Shown here one piece after another: positions 7,064 through 12,265 of a DNA stretch of 35,338 nucleotides. Location: NCBI GenBank assembly GCA_964524995.1, contig CAZGDV010000018.1, positions 1 through 35,338 of the forward strand, read 5' to 3'. The notes beneath the pieces were generated by a model. It saw only the letters and a list, made by a program, of their open reading frames with translations. It was not told the DNA's origin and ran no database searches. This DNA is from CAZGDV01 sp964524995 (GTDB taxonomy: Bacteria; Chloroflexota; Dehalococcoidia; SZUA-161). Position numbers and translations under genes: made by a program. Numbering within the stretch: the stretch's first letter is position 1; the number at the start of each line of letters is the position of its first letter.

Positions 7064-7092
7064 TTGACAACTGGGTATAGTTATGCTATCTT
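7064..7092 (+). promoter_or_regulatory. Strong sigma70-type promoter for the tRNA transcript
   Basis: A perfect -35 box TTGACA (7064-7069) is followed by a 17-bp spacer and TATCTT (7087-7092). Transcription would begin near 7099, about 50 bases before the tRNA, inside the structured leader. Confidence 0.72.
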
Positions 7093-7093
7093 C

Positions 7094-7149
7094 CGGTCTG
7101 GAGACCGCCGTAAGGCGGGGGTAGTAGGGGTGGCAGCCCCTGCTACCCC
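7094..7149 (+). other. Structured leader of stacked hairpins before the tRNA
   Basis: Three hairpins are packed without gaps. CGGTC-TGGA-GACCG (7094-7107) shares bases with CCGCC-GTAA-GGCGG (7105-7118, a GNRA tetraloop), so only one of these two can form at a time. Then comes a 13-pair stem: GGGGTAG (7118-7124) with CTACCCC (7143-7149), a T-G wobble, and AGGGG (7126-7130) with CCCCT (7137-7141) around loop TGGCAG. The last stem ends one base before the tRNA acceptor stem, where RNase P would cut. The region may be a regulatory or processing structure. Confidence 0.6.
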
Positions 7150-7150
7150 T

Positions 7151-7236
7151 GGCGGCATGATGGAAGTGGCAGACGTGGTGGCTTTGGAAGCCACTGGCTG
7201 GCGTCAGCCGTGGGGGTTCGAATCCCCCTGCCGCCA
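7151..7236 (+). tRNA. Class II tRNA with tRNA-Leu body and UGG (proline) anticodon
   Basis: The fold is complete. The acceptor is GGCGGCA (7151-7157) with TGCCGCC (7229-7235), all seven pairs perfect. The D arm has 3-bp stem ATG/CGT and an 11-base loop with A14, G18 and G19. The anticodon stem is GTGGC/GCCAC (7178-7182 with 7190-7194) and the 7-base loop TTTGGAA gives anticodon TGG at 7185-7187. The long variable arm is GGCTG-GCGT-CAGCC, and the T arm is GGGGG-TTCGAAT-CCCCC. A73 at 7236 is the discriminator and the 3' CCA is not encoded. The layout (3-bp D stem, D-loop A14-A15 then GG, 5-bp variable stem, A73) is that of bacterial tRNA-Leu, not of class I tRNA-Pro. Bacterial LeuRS generally does not read the anticodon, so this RNA would be expected to carry leucine to CCA and CCG codons. 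It lies inside the mobile element. Confidence 0.88.
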
Positions 7237-7245
7237 TTTGGCAAG

Positions 7246-7258
7246 TGGTATTATACCA
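7246..7258. promoter_or_regulatory. Perfect palindrome between tRNA and GIY-YIG gene
   Basis: TGGTAT-T-ATACCA is a 6-bp perfect inverted repeat nine bases after the tRNA and just upstream of the GGGAGG ribosome site of the next gene. It may be an operator or an RNA processing hairpin. Confidence 0.35.
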
Positions 7259-7277
7259 TACGTTTGGGAGGTTTCTA

Positions 7278-7607
7278 ATGGCAGTGCAGAAACGCTGGAC
7301 GAGGTACACACGTGAGAACATGGAGAGAATACCAAAGGGTGAATGCGGGATGTACGAGATAGCCAACAAGAACAAAGAAGTGATATATCGAGGCAGCAGC
7401 GATGGCGCACAAGGGGTAAGAGGTCGATTAATCAACCACCTTATCAACAGACGGTTTCCATCAGCCATGTACTTTCGGTACTCTGCCGCACCACTGTTTG
7501 GAACTGGGTTGGACATGGAGGCAGAGCACACACGCAGACAAGTGCTCAGGACTGGTAAGAAGCCTAGACGCATGAAACGTGCACCTCGTTACCGTGACGG
7601 ATGGTAG
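7278..7607 (+). CDS. Small GIY-YIG-fold nuclease-like protein
   Basis: The 109-residue protein opens from ATG 7278, six bases after GGGAGG. It shows the GIY-YIG pattern: GMYEI (GIY position) followed by VIYRGSS (YIG position), then VRGRLINHL containing the conserved Arg and His. A Glu in MEAEHTRRQ is at the metal-ligand site, and TGKKPRRMKRAPR resembles the usual TGKxPR tail. All canonical active-site positions therefore seem filled, although Y-R-G replaces Y-I-G. The protein is very basic, consistent with nucleic-acid binding. It lies 41 bp downstream of the tRNA inside the mobile element and may be on the same transcript. A DNA endonuclease assisting element movement and an RNase acting on tRNA are both possible. 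Confidence 0.68.
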   Translation: MAVQKRWTRYTRENMERIPKGECGMYEIANKNKEVIYRGSSDGAQGVRGRLINHLINRRFPSAMYFRYSAAPLFGTGLDMEAEHTRRQVLRTGKKPRRMKRAPRYRDGW

Positions 7608-7616
7608 CTTCTCTCG

Positions 7617-7799
7617 CTACAGGCTTATGCCTTGGCCATCACGATCCACTCGTACTCTCCTGAGTATCCTAGCTAGTTCTGGCTTCGTCTTGTACTGCAA
7701 GCCTTGCATGAAGAACCTGCGTACATGAGGCTTTGCTCTCCTGACCTTCCTCTCGATTGCTGCTAGTAGTTCTGTCTTGGTCATTTCTCGCGTAGCCAT
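7617..7799 (-). CDS. Small basic protein of the mobile element, unrecognised
   Basis: This 60-residue ORF has a strong ribosome site, GGAGG with six bases to ATG 7799, and converges on the GIY-YIG gene with a 9-bp gap. It is rich in Arg and Lys, with helical segments (KTELLAAIERKVRRAKPHVRRF, then KTKPELARILRRV). The second resembles the helices of small DNA-binding proteins, but I recognise no family. The ribosome site lies 10-15 bases inside the right inverted repeat, so its promoter must be in or beyond the element end. Confidence 0.6.
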   Translation of the reverse strand: MATREMTKTELLAAIERKVRRAKPHVRRFFMQGLQYKTKPELARILRRVRVDRDGQGISL

Positions 7800-7822
7800 T
7801 AGCTACCTCCTAGAATTTGGTG

Positions 7823-7844
7823 CCAACCTCGTTGGAGTAGTACC
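7823..7844 (-). repeat. Right terminal inverted repeat
   Basis: Read inward on the minus strand it is GGTACTACTCCAACGAGGTT then GG and matches the left end at 18 of 22 positions. It is followed immediately by the duplicated AGATCAAG. Confidence 0.83.
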
Positions 7845-7852
7845 AGATCAAG
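7845..7852 (+). repeat. Target-site duplication, right copy (AGATCAAG)
   Basis: Exact copy of 5731-5738, adjoining the right end of the element. Confidence 0.85.
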
Positions 7853-8392
7853 AGCGCACTTGACATAGCCATGGAGCGGGCCAACCGCCTGGGCGGGCTC
7901 TCCGCCGAGGAGAGCAGGAGGCTGAAGGAGCAGGAGCTAGCCTCGGCGGGCGAGGCCCTGGTGAAGCGCTATCTCAATGGCCTGCCTCTGCGCGACGTTG
8001 ATGCCGAACTGACGAAGCACGGCGAGGAAGACCGGGGCACTGTCAAGCAGATGGTATTGTCGCATCTGGCCGACGCCATCGACCTGGCGAACGCCGACCG
8101 GTCGGGGAAGGCGCTGTCAGCCATCGAGCACTTCTCCGGCGACAGGGACGCCGTCGAGAGGGTCAGGGCCCTGCTCCGGGAACACGAGGAAGCCTTGGCC
8201 AAGTCCCGGCAGGAGAGCGGCGGCGCGCTTGCCGAGGCCAGGAGGGCGGAGCTGGAGCGGCTGGGCATCTCGGGGTCCGCCGTCAAGCCCGTGACGGAGA
8301 CCTCCGAGAAATGGCAGGAAGTGCGCAGCCGGATCGACGCCGACTACGGCGCGCGCCTGGACGAGGCGCGGGCCGGGTGGCGGAGGGCATGA
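7853..8392 (+). pseudogene. 3' part of the gene split by the mobile element
   Basis: This frame carries SALDIAMERANRLGGLSAEE and continues as a 179-residue, helix-rich, charged segment (many Glu, Arg and Ala). It joins in frame to MSGEGDEIK at 5712-5738 once the element is removed. The reconstructed product resembles small conserved bacterial proteins that open with a K-S-A-L-x-I-A-M-E-(R/K) motif; I do not know a function. A residual start at ATG 7871 exists but lacks a ribosome site. The stop TGA at 8390-8392 lies one base before the next ATG, so the original operon was MBL hydrolase, this gene, ATC-hydrolase-like gene. The insertion may be polar on the last. Confidence 0.8.
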
Positions 8393-8393
8393 G

Positions 8394-9014
8394 ATGAAGA
8401 TCGCACAGCTCAAGATCATCAGGAATGTACTGGGTGATGTGTGTGGATATGGGTGGCCTCTGCTCATGTTCAGGGCTGTGGCCAGGAAGAGACAAGTGTT
8501 GTCTCGTACTCAATGGGGGCAGGAGAGTAGCAGGGAGTCGGATTTCGTCAAGCGCTTCGCACTCTCGTCGGCCATCTATCTCGAGCTTATCGATCGGGTT
8601 GGCAAGCCGGAGGCTTTCGAAGCGATGCGAAGGATCATGGTGCCCATCGGCTGCAACGAGCAGTGGTCTCACATGAAGGGCCTGAAGCCATCCGAGGTGG
8701 CGCCAATGGGGCGGCTTATGGCCTTCAACGAGTTGATGGATGAGAAAGGGGCACCGCAGTTCAACAGGCGCGAGTACGTGGAGCGTCGGGACGACGTCTG
8801 CCATTTCACAATAACCAGATGCGTATTCTACGATTTCTTCGCCGAGGCGGGCACACCGGAGCTGACGGAGCTGTTCTGCGAGGTTGACCGTGCCTTCTTC
8901 CCGGAGGCTTTCCCGGAGTTCGATTTCCACAGGGGCGATTCCTGGGAGAACACAATCGCCTACGGCAAGGAATTCTGCACCTTCATCTTCGAGCAGAGAA
9001 GCCACGGTACTTAG
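8394..9014 (+). CDS. L-2-amino-thiazoline-4-carboxylic acid hydrolase-like protein
   Basis: The 206-residue protein ends with the segment typical of the ATC hydrolase family (PF14196): a conserved Cys in ITRCVFYDFFAEAGTPEL, then LFCEVDRAFF, and finally an FHRGDSWENTIAYGKEFCTFIF block. The founding member opens the thiazoline ring during bacterial cysteine synthesis from ATC. Most homologues in anaerobes have no assigned substrate, so the name here is by family only. It starts with ATG one base after the stop of the interrupted upstream gene (ATGA-type junction) and has no independent ribosome site, suggesting translational coupling that the insertion may have damaged. Confidence 0.75.
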   Translation: MKIAQLKIIRNVLGDVCGYGWPLLMFRAVARKRQVLSRTQWGQESSRESDFVKRFALSSAIYLELIDRVGKPEAFEAMRRIMVPIGCNEQWSHMKGLKPSEVAPMGRLMAFNELMDEKGAPQFNRREYVERRDDVCHFTITRCVFYDFFAEAGTPELTELFCEVDRAFFPEAFPEFDFHRGDSWENTIAYGKEFCTFIFEQRSHGT

Positions 9015-9081
9015 TAGGTACGGCAGGGGCTTGGCAGCGCTGAATCCAGTGGAGGGCGGGTAGCGAGCCACACCGGCCTCT

Positions 9082-9828
9082 TCAGCGGTACACGACATCA
9101 TCGATGGTAGCACGGAAGAACTCTCCTTTGGACTCGAACCGGTCACTACCGAAGTACCATCCAGCGCGCAAGCGGCTGGGGATCGTGTAGCTGCCGAATG
9201 TGCTCTCTCCCTCCACCAGCGCTCCGAAGTCCACATAGCGGAACTCGGAGTCCCCGGGGTTGCCCCAGCGCGGATACTTGATGCTCGTGAGTGCGCCGCC
9301 GCCGTCGACCGAGAGATCGAGTTCCGTCGTCTCACCGTGGGCGGTGAAGGTCGCGCGCAGGTGATATGGGTCGGGCGCGCTCCATGACACCTCGTCGCTG
9401 CACAGTACGGACGGCAACCACATTGACTCGCCCGCGACACGACCGGCTGCGGAGCGCGTGATATCCGGCCCCGAGGCACTCATGACCGGTATCAGGCCGA
9501 GCAGCCTCCATCTCATAGCGCCGTCGCCGTCCACCAGGCGGTCGGACCCTCGAACGGGCATGCCGTACATGCGCACCGTGGCGCTCCAAATGAAACCCCG
9601 CCCCCACGCTATGACCTGCTCTGCCTTGAACGGGAACCAGCGCTGCAGCTTGATCTCGCCGTGCATGCGGAGCCGGACCGCCCGTGCCAGCCGCGTGCCA
9701 GCTGCAATCGCGTGCTTCAGATATTGCTGTGCTGGCTCTGGGAGGTGGGACGCGTCATCCGCCTGGAAGGAGCGATCTCCGTGGGGCGATGATTCCCACA
9801 GTTCGTTCAGCGAGATGTCTCTGGCCAT
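9082..9828 (-). CDS. DUF6544-like protein
   Basis: The 248-residue protein shows LPEPAQQYLKHA, RLRMHGEIKL, PFKAEQVI, LLGLIPVMSASGPDI and W(L)PSVL, the run of motifs I associate with the DUF6544 family of predicted lipid-binding or outer-surface beta-rich proteins. The function is not known. ATG 9828 is chosen because GAGGTGA lies just upstream; the GTG at 9834 falls inside that ribosome site. It converges with the ATC-hydrolase-like gene and its start lies 43 bp after the DUF1295 gene on the same strand, probably a shared transcript. Confidence 0.7.
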   Translation of the reverse strand: MARDISLNELWESSPHGDRSFQADDASHLPEPAQQYLKHAIAAGTRLARAVRLRMHGEIKLQRWFPFKAEQVIAWGRGFIWSATVRMYGMPVRGSDRLVDGDGAMRWRLLGLIPVMSASGPDITRSAAGRVAGESMWLPSVLCSDEVSWSAPDPYHLRATFTAHGETTELDLSVDGGGALTSIKYPRWGNPGDSEFRYVDFGALVEGESTFGSYTIPSRLRAGWYFGSDRFESKGEFFRATIDDVVYR

Positions 9829-9871
9829 AGTCACCTCGTGCGGCGTCCGAAGGAGTGGTGTGAGGACAATC

Positions 9872-10648
9872 TCATGGCCTCGGCGGCAGGGGGAAGAAGA
9901 TGCTGGTCTTCTTCTTGTAGGTCTCCCAGTCGGGGTTCCCCTCGAACATCTTCTCCGTCAGCGGTATGCCTGATACCTTGAGGATGAGGAAGGTGATCGT
10001 CAGCGGCCCGATGACGCTGATCCAGCCGTACGGCACGGCGACCGCGATGACGAAGATGCCCCACCACTGTGCCACCTCGCCGAAGTAGTTGGGGTGGCGG
10101 GTGTACCTCCACAGGCCCGTATCCAGTATCCTGCCCCTGTTGGCCGGGTCTCTGGTGAACCTGAGCAGCTGGTAGTCCCCCACCGTCTCGAACACGAACC
10201 CCAGCAGCCAGATCAGCGCACCCACCACCGCCGCCCAGACGGTGAGCGTAGCCCCGTACGTGTTGATGATGGCCACCGGCCATACGATCAGCAGCATGAA
10301 CAGGCCCTGCAGCATGAACACCTGCAGGTAGCTGCGGATCAGGAAGCTGTCGCCCCACTCCTCGCGCCACTTCTTGTACCTCGGGTCCTCGCCCTTTCCC
10401 TTGTTCCTGATGAAGACGTGTGTCGCCAGGCGTACCCCCCACAGGAACACGAGCACGGTGACGAGTATCTGCGGGCCGCCGTTGTCTCCCTGGACGAAGA
10501 ATGTGAGCAGGGCCACCAGGATGAAGCCCAGGCCCCAGAAGATGTCGGCGAGGCTGTTGTCCTTCCGTACGATGGCCACGAAGAAGGCGAACGTCATGTA
10601 GACGAATATGGCCGCCGCCGATGTCCACAGGCTTGTGGGAAGCTCCAT
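9872..10648 (-). CDS. DUF1295 / steroid 5-alpha-reductase-like membrane protein
   Basis: The 258-residue protein has about six to seven hydrophobic helices and the DUF1295 signatures: KDNSLADIFWGLGF near the N-terminus and, in the last third, DTGLWRYTRHPNYFGEV, which is the NADPH/methyl-donor-site motif shared with 5-alpha-reductases and isoprenylcysteine methyltransferases. GIPLTEK and a WETYKKKTSIFFPLPP tail complete the family pattern. It is likely a membrane reductase or methyltransferase acting on a lipid or isoprenoid; the substrate is unknown. ATG 10648 has only a weak GTGAG ribosome site. DegV lies 29 bp upstream on the same strand. Confidence 0.85.
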   Translation of the reverse strand: MELPTSLWTSAAAIFVYMTFAFFVAIVRKDNSLADIFWGLGFILVALLTFFVQGDNGGPQILVTVLVFLWGVRLATHVFIRNKGKGEDPRYKKWREEWGDSFLIRSYLQVFMLQGLFMLLIVWPVAIINTYGATLTVWAAVVGALIWLLGFVFETVGDYQLLRFTRDPANRGRILDTGLWRYTRHPNYFGEVAQWWGIFVIAVAVPYGWISVIGPLTITFLILKVSGIPLTEKMFEGNPDWETYKKKTSIFFPLPPRP

Positions 10649-10677
10649 AGCTCACATACCAGGCCGTGCTGTTGCCC

Positions 10678-11517
10678 CTAGCCAGCGGGCTTCCAGACCA
10701 CCGCGACGCCGAGGGATCGGGGGCCGACGTAGGTGCCGATGACGGGGCCCGTCTTGGCCATGTAGATTCGCTCGCGGGGGAACGTGATGGACAGGCGCTG
10801 TGCCAGGAACTCGGCGTCCTCCGGGTTGGTGCTGTCCATGACGGCGAGCTCCTCGGCGGGGCCGGGGTCGGTCACGAGGTGGAACAGCCTCTCGATCCCC
10901 TGAGCGCGCCTGCGGACTCTCTCAATGGGCAGGATCTCCCCCGCTCTTATTGCGAGGATCGGTTTCACCCTCAGAAGAGCGCCGAGGAAGGCTTGGGCCT
11001 TGCCGAGCCTCCCGCCCCTGCGCAGGTACTCCAGCGTGTCGAAGAGCCCGTAGGTCACGGTGCGAGGCACGGCGTCTGTGACCAGGGCTTCGATCTCCAT
11101 CAGGGAGGCGCCGGCGCGCGCCGCCTTGGCCGCGATTATGGCGAGCAGGCCGCTGGCCATCGACGCTGATTCGGAATCGACCACCGCGACAGGGCAGGAT
11201 GCCTCCTTGGCGCTGAGCCTGGCGGTCTGGCATGTGGCGCTCAGGTTTGAGGCCACGTGTATCGACATGATCCCATCGCAGTCCTTCGAAAGCCGCCGGT
11301 ACACGTCGCCGAAGTCGCCGGGCGAAGGTGGGGACGTCTTTGGGAGCACGGGGCTGGACTCCAGCTTGCGGTAGAACTCGTCGGTCGTCATGTCTATCCC
11401 GTCCCGGTATGCCTTCTCACCGAACTCGACGAGGGCGGGGATGATGGTGATGCCGAGGTCGGTTGCCACTTCCGGCGGTATGTCCGAGACGCTGTCGGTA
11501 ACGACTTTGACTGTCAT
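10678..11517 (-). CDS. DegV family fatty-acid-binding protein
   Basis: DegV/FakB-type proteins bind a fatty acid and, in Firmicutes, present it to a fatty-acid kinase. The 279-residue sequence shows KVVTDSVSDIPPEVA at the start, the binding loop SSPVLPKTSPPSPGDF, SIHVASNLSATCQTA, and the second-domain LEYLRRGGRLGKAQAFLG, all diagnostic. No FakA kinase gene is in this window. The gene heads a leftward unit with the DUF1295 and DUF6544 genes, and a clear promoter precedes it (see 11544-11572). It is back-to-back with plsY, another phospholipid-synthesis gene, which fits a shared lipid role. Confidence 0.92.
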   Translation of the reverse strand: MTVKVVTDSVSDIPPEVATDLGITIIPALVEFGEKAYRDGIDMTTDEFYRKLESSPVLPKTSPPSPGDFGDVYRRLSKDCDGIMSIHVASNLSATCQTARLSAKEASCPVAVVDSESASMASGLLAIIAAKAARAGASLMEIEALVTDAVPRTVTYGLFDTLEYLRRGGRLGKAQAFLGALLRVKPILAIRAGEILPIERVRRRAQGIERLFHLVTDPGPAEELAVMDSTNPEDAEFLAQRLSITFPRERIYMAKTGPVIGTYVGPRSLGVAVVWKPAG

Positions 11518-11543
11518 TTCGACACCTGCCTCATGTGGGTTAC

Positions 11544-11572
11544 CTCTTACACGATTTCCTGTGGGCTGTCAA
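11544..11572 (-). promoter_or_regulatory. degV promoter
   Basis: On the minus strand there is a perfect TTGACA (11572-11567), a 17-bp spacer and TAAGAG (11549-11544). The degV start codon is 27 bp downstream of the -10 box. Confidence 0.6.
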
Positions 11573-11574
11573 GG

Positions 11575-11603
11575 TTGATCGTAGGCCGTTTTGCGGTTAT
11601 ATT
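11575..11603 (+). promoter_or_regulatory. plsY promoter
   Basis: TTGATC (11575-11580), a 17-bp spacer and TATATT (11598-11603). The -35 box lies two bases from the -35 box of the divergent degV promoter, so the two polymerases would compete. Confidence 0.6.
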
Positions 11604-11635
11604 TGGCGCGAGGCATTGTCCGCAAAGGAGGATCA

Positions 11636-12265
11636 GTGGACGACGGAGCATACGTAATCGCCATCGCTCTCATACTCGGCTACCTCCTGGGATCATTCCC
11701 GTCAGCGTACCTTGTCGGGCGCTTGGTCAAGGGCATAGACGTGCGGCAGGTCGGCAGCCGCAACATGGGCGCTATGAACGTGGGATACACGGTCGGCTTC
11801 AAGTACGGCGTACTCGTGCTCCTGATGGACATGGCCAAGGGTATCCTGGCCGTCGCTTCGGCGCGGTGGCTCGGGGCCTCGATGACCCTGCAGGTGCTGG
11901 CGGGGACCTGCGCGATAGTGGGACACATGTTCCCCGTATTCCTCTCTTTCCGTGGCGGCAAGGGCGGTGCCACCTATCTCGGCGTATTCGCGTTTCTCGT
12001 GCCGTGGGTTGTCCCGTACTACTGGGCCGTGCTGATCGTGGTCGGCCTCCTCACCCGATACCTGACTCTCAGCTACGCCGTCGCCATGCTGTCGATACCG
12101 ATCGTTGGCTGGCTGGTGTACGATTCAGTCCTGTTCGTGGCCTCCTCGCTCGGCCTGATGGTCCTGCCTCTCCTGCGCTACATTCCCCGGTTGATGGAGA
12201 TGCGCTCTAAGGCCGGCGGCTGGCGGCGCGTTTTCCTCCGCAGCAGCCTCAAGGAGAGATACTAG
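11636..12265 (+). CDS. plsY: Acyl-phosphate:glycerol-3-phosphate acyltransferase
   Basis: PlsY moves an acyl group from acyl-phosphate to glycerol-3-phosphate in the inner membrane, the first step of phospholipid synthesis. The 209-residue protein has five to six membrane helices and the three family motifs: GSFPSAYLVGRL with GSRNMGAMNV, the lysine/arginine region after the second helix, and GHMFPVFLSFRGGKGGAT. The GTG start at 11636 sits four bases after a perfect AAAGGAGG. The last four bases overlap the tail of the convergent GH15 gene. A Met replaces the usual Pro in the first motif (GSxNPGAxN), a minor change. Confidence 0.92.
   Translation: MDDGAYVIAIALILGYLLGSFPSAYLVGRLVKGIDVRQVGSRNMGAMNVGYTVGFKYGVLVLLMDMAKGILAVASARWLGASMTLQVLAGTCAIVGHMFPVFLSFRGGKGGATYLGVFAFLVPWVVPYYWAVLIVVGLLTRYLTLSYAVAMLSIPIVGWLVYDSVLFVASSLGLMVLPLLRYIPRLMEMRSKAGGWRRVFLRSSLKERY

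Larger units (their letters stand above)
5739..7844. mobile_element. IS6-like insertion element (2106 bp) carrying a tRNA and accessory genes
   Basis: Both ends are defined: 22-bp imperfect inverted repeats (18 of 22 positions match, outer bases GGT) flanked by an exact 8-bp duplication AGATCAAG. Excision restores an uninterrupted reading frame in the host gene, so the boundaries are well supported. The left end begins GGTTCTTCTCCAAAG, close to the GGTTCTGTTGCAAAG type of IS6 ends, and the transposase is of the same family. Classical IS6 elements are about 0.7-0.9 kb and encode only transposase. This one adds a zinc-ribbon ORF, a promoter, a structured leader, a tRNA, a GIY-YIG-like gene and a small basic protein gene. 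The contents have lower G+C than the flanks. Confidence 0.88.

Noticed and set aside
7151..7236. Selenocysteine or serine tRNA
   Set aside because: The acceptor stem is 7 bp, not 8, the anticodon is not UCA, and the D-arm and variable-arm layout match Leu, not Ser or Sec.
7151..7236. Recoding of CCN codons across the whole element
   Set aside because: The conserved Pro of the transposase LRPHEAL motif is CCG, which this tRNA would read as Leu, so the element does not depend on Pro-to-Leu reading.
8283..9479. Minus-strand open frame of about 400 codons across the ATC-hydrolase-like gene
   Set aside because: Low-complexity Arg/Pro/Ser content, no motif, and it crosses two convergent genes with better support.
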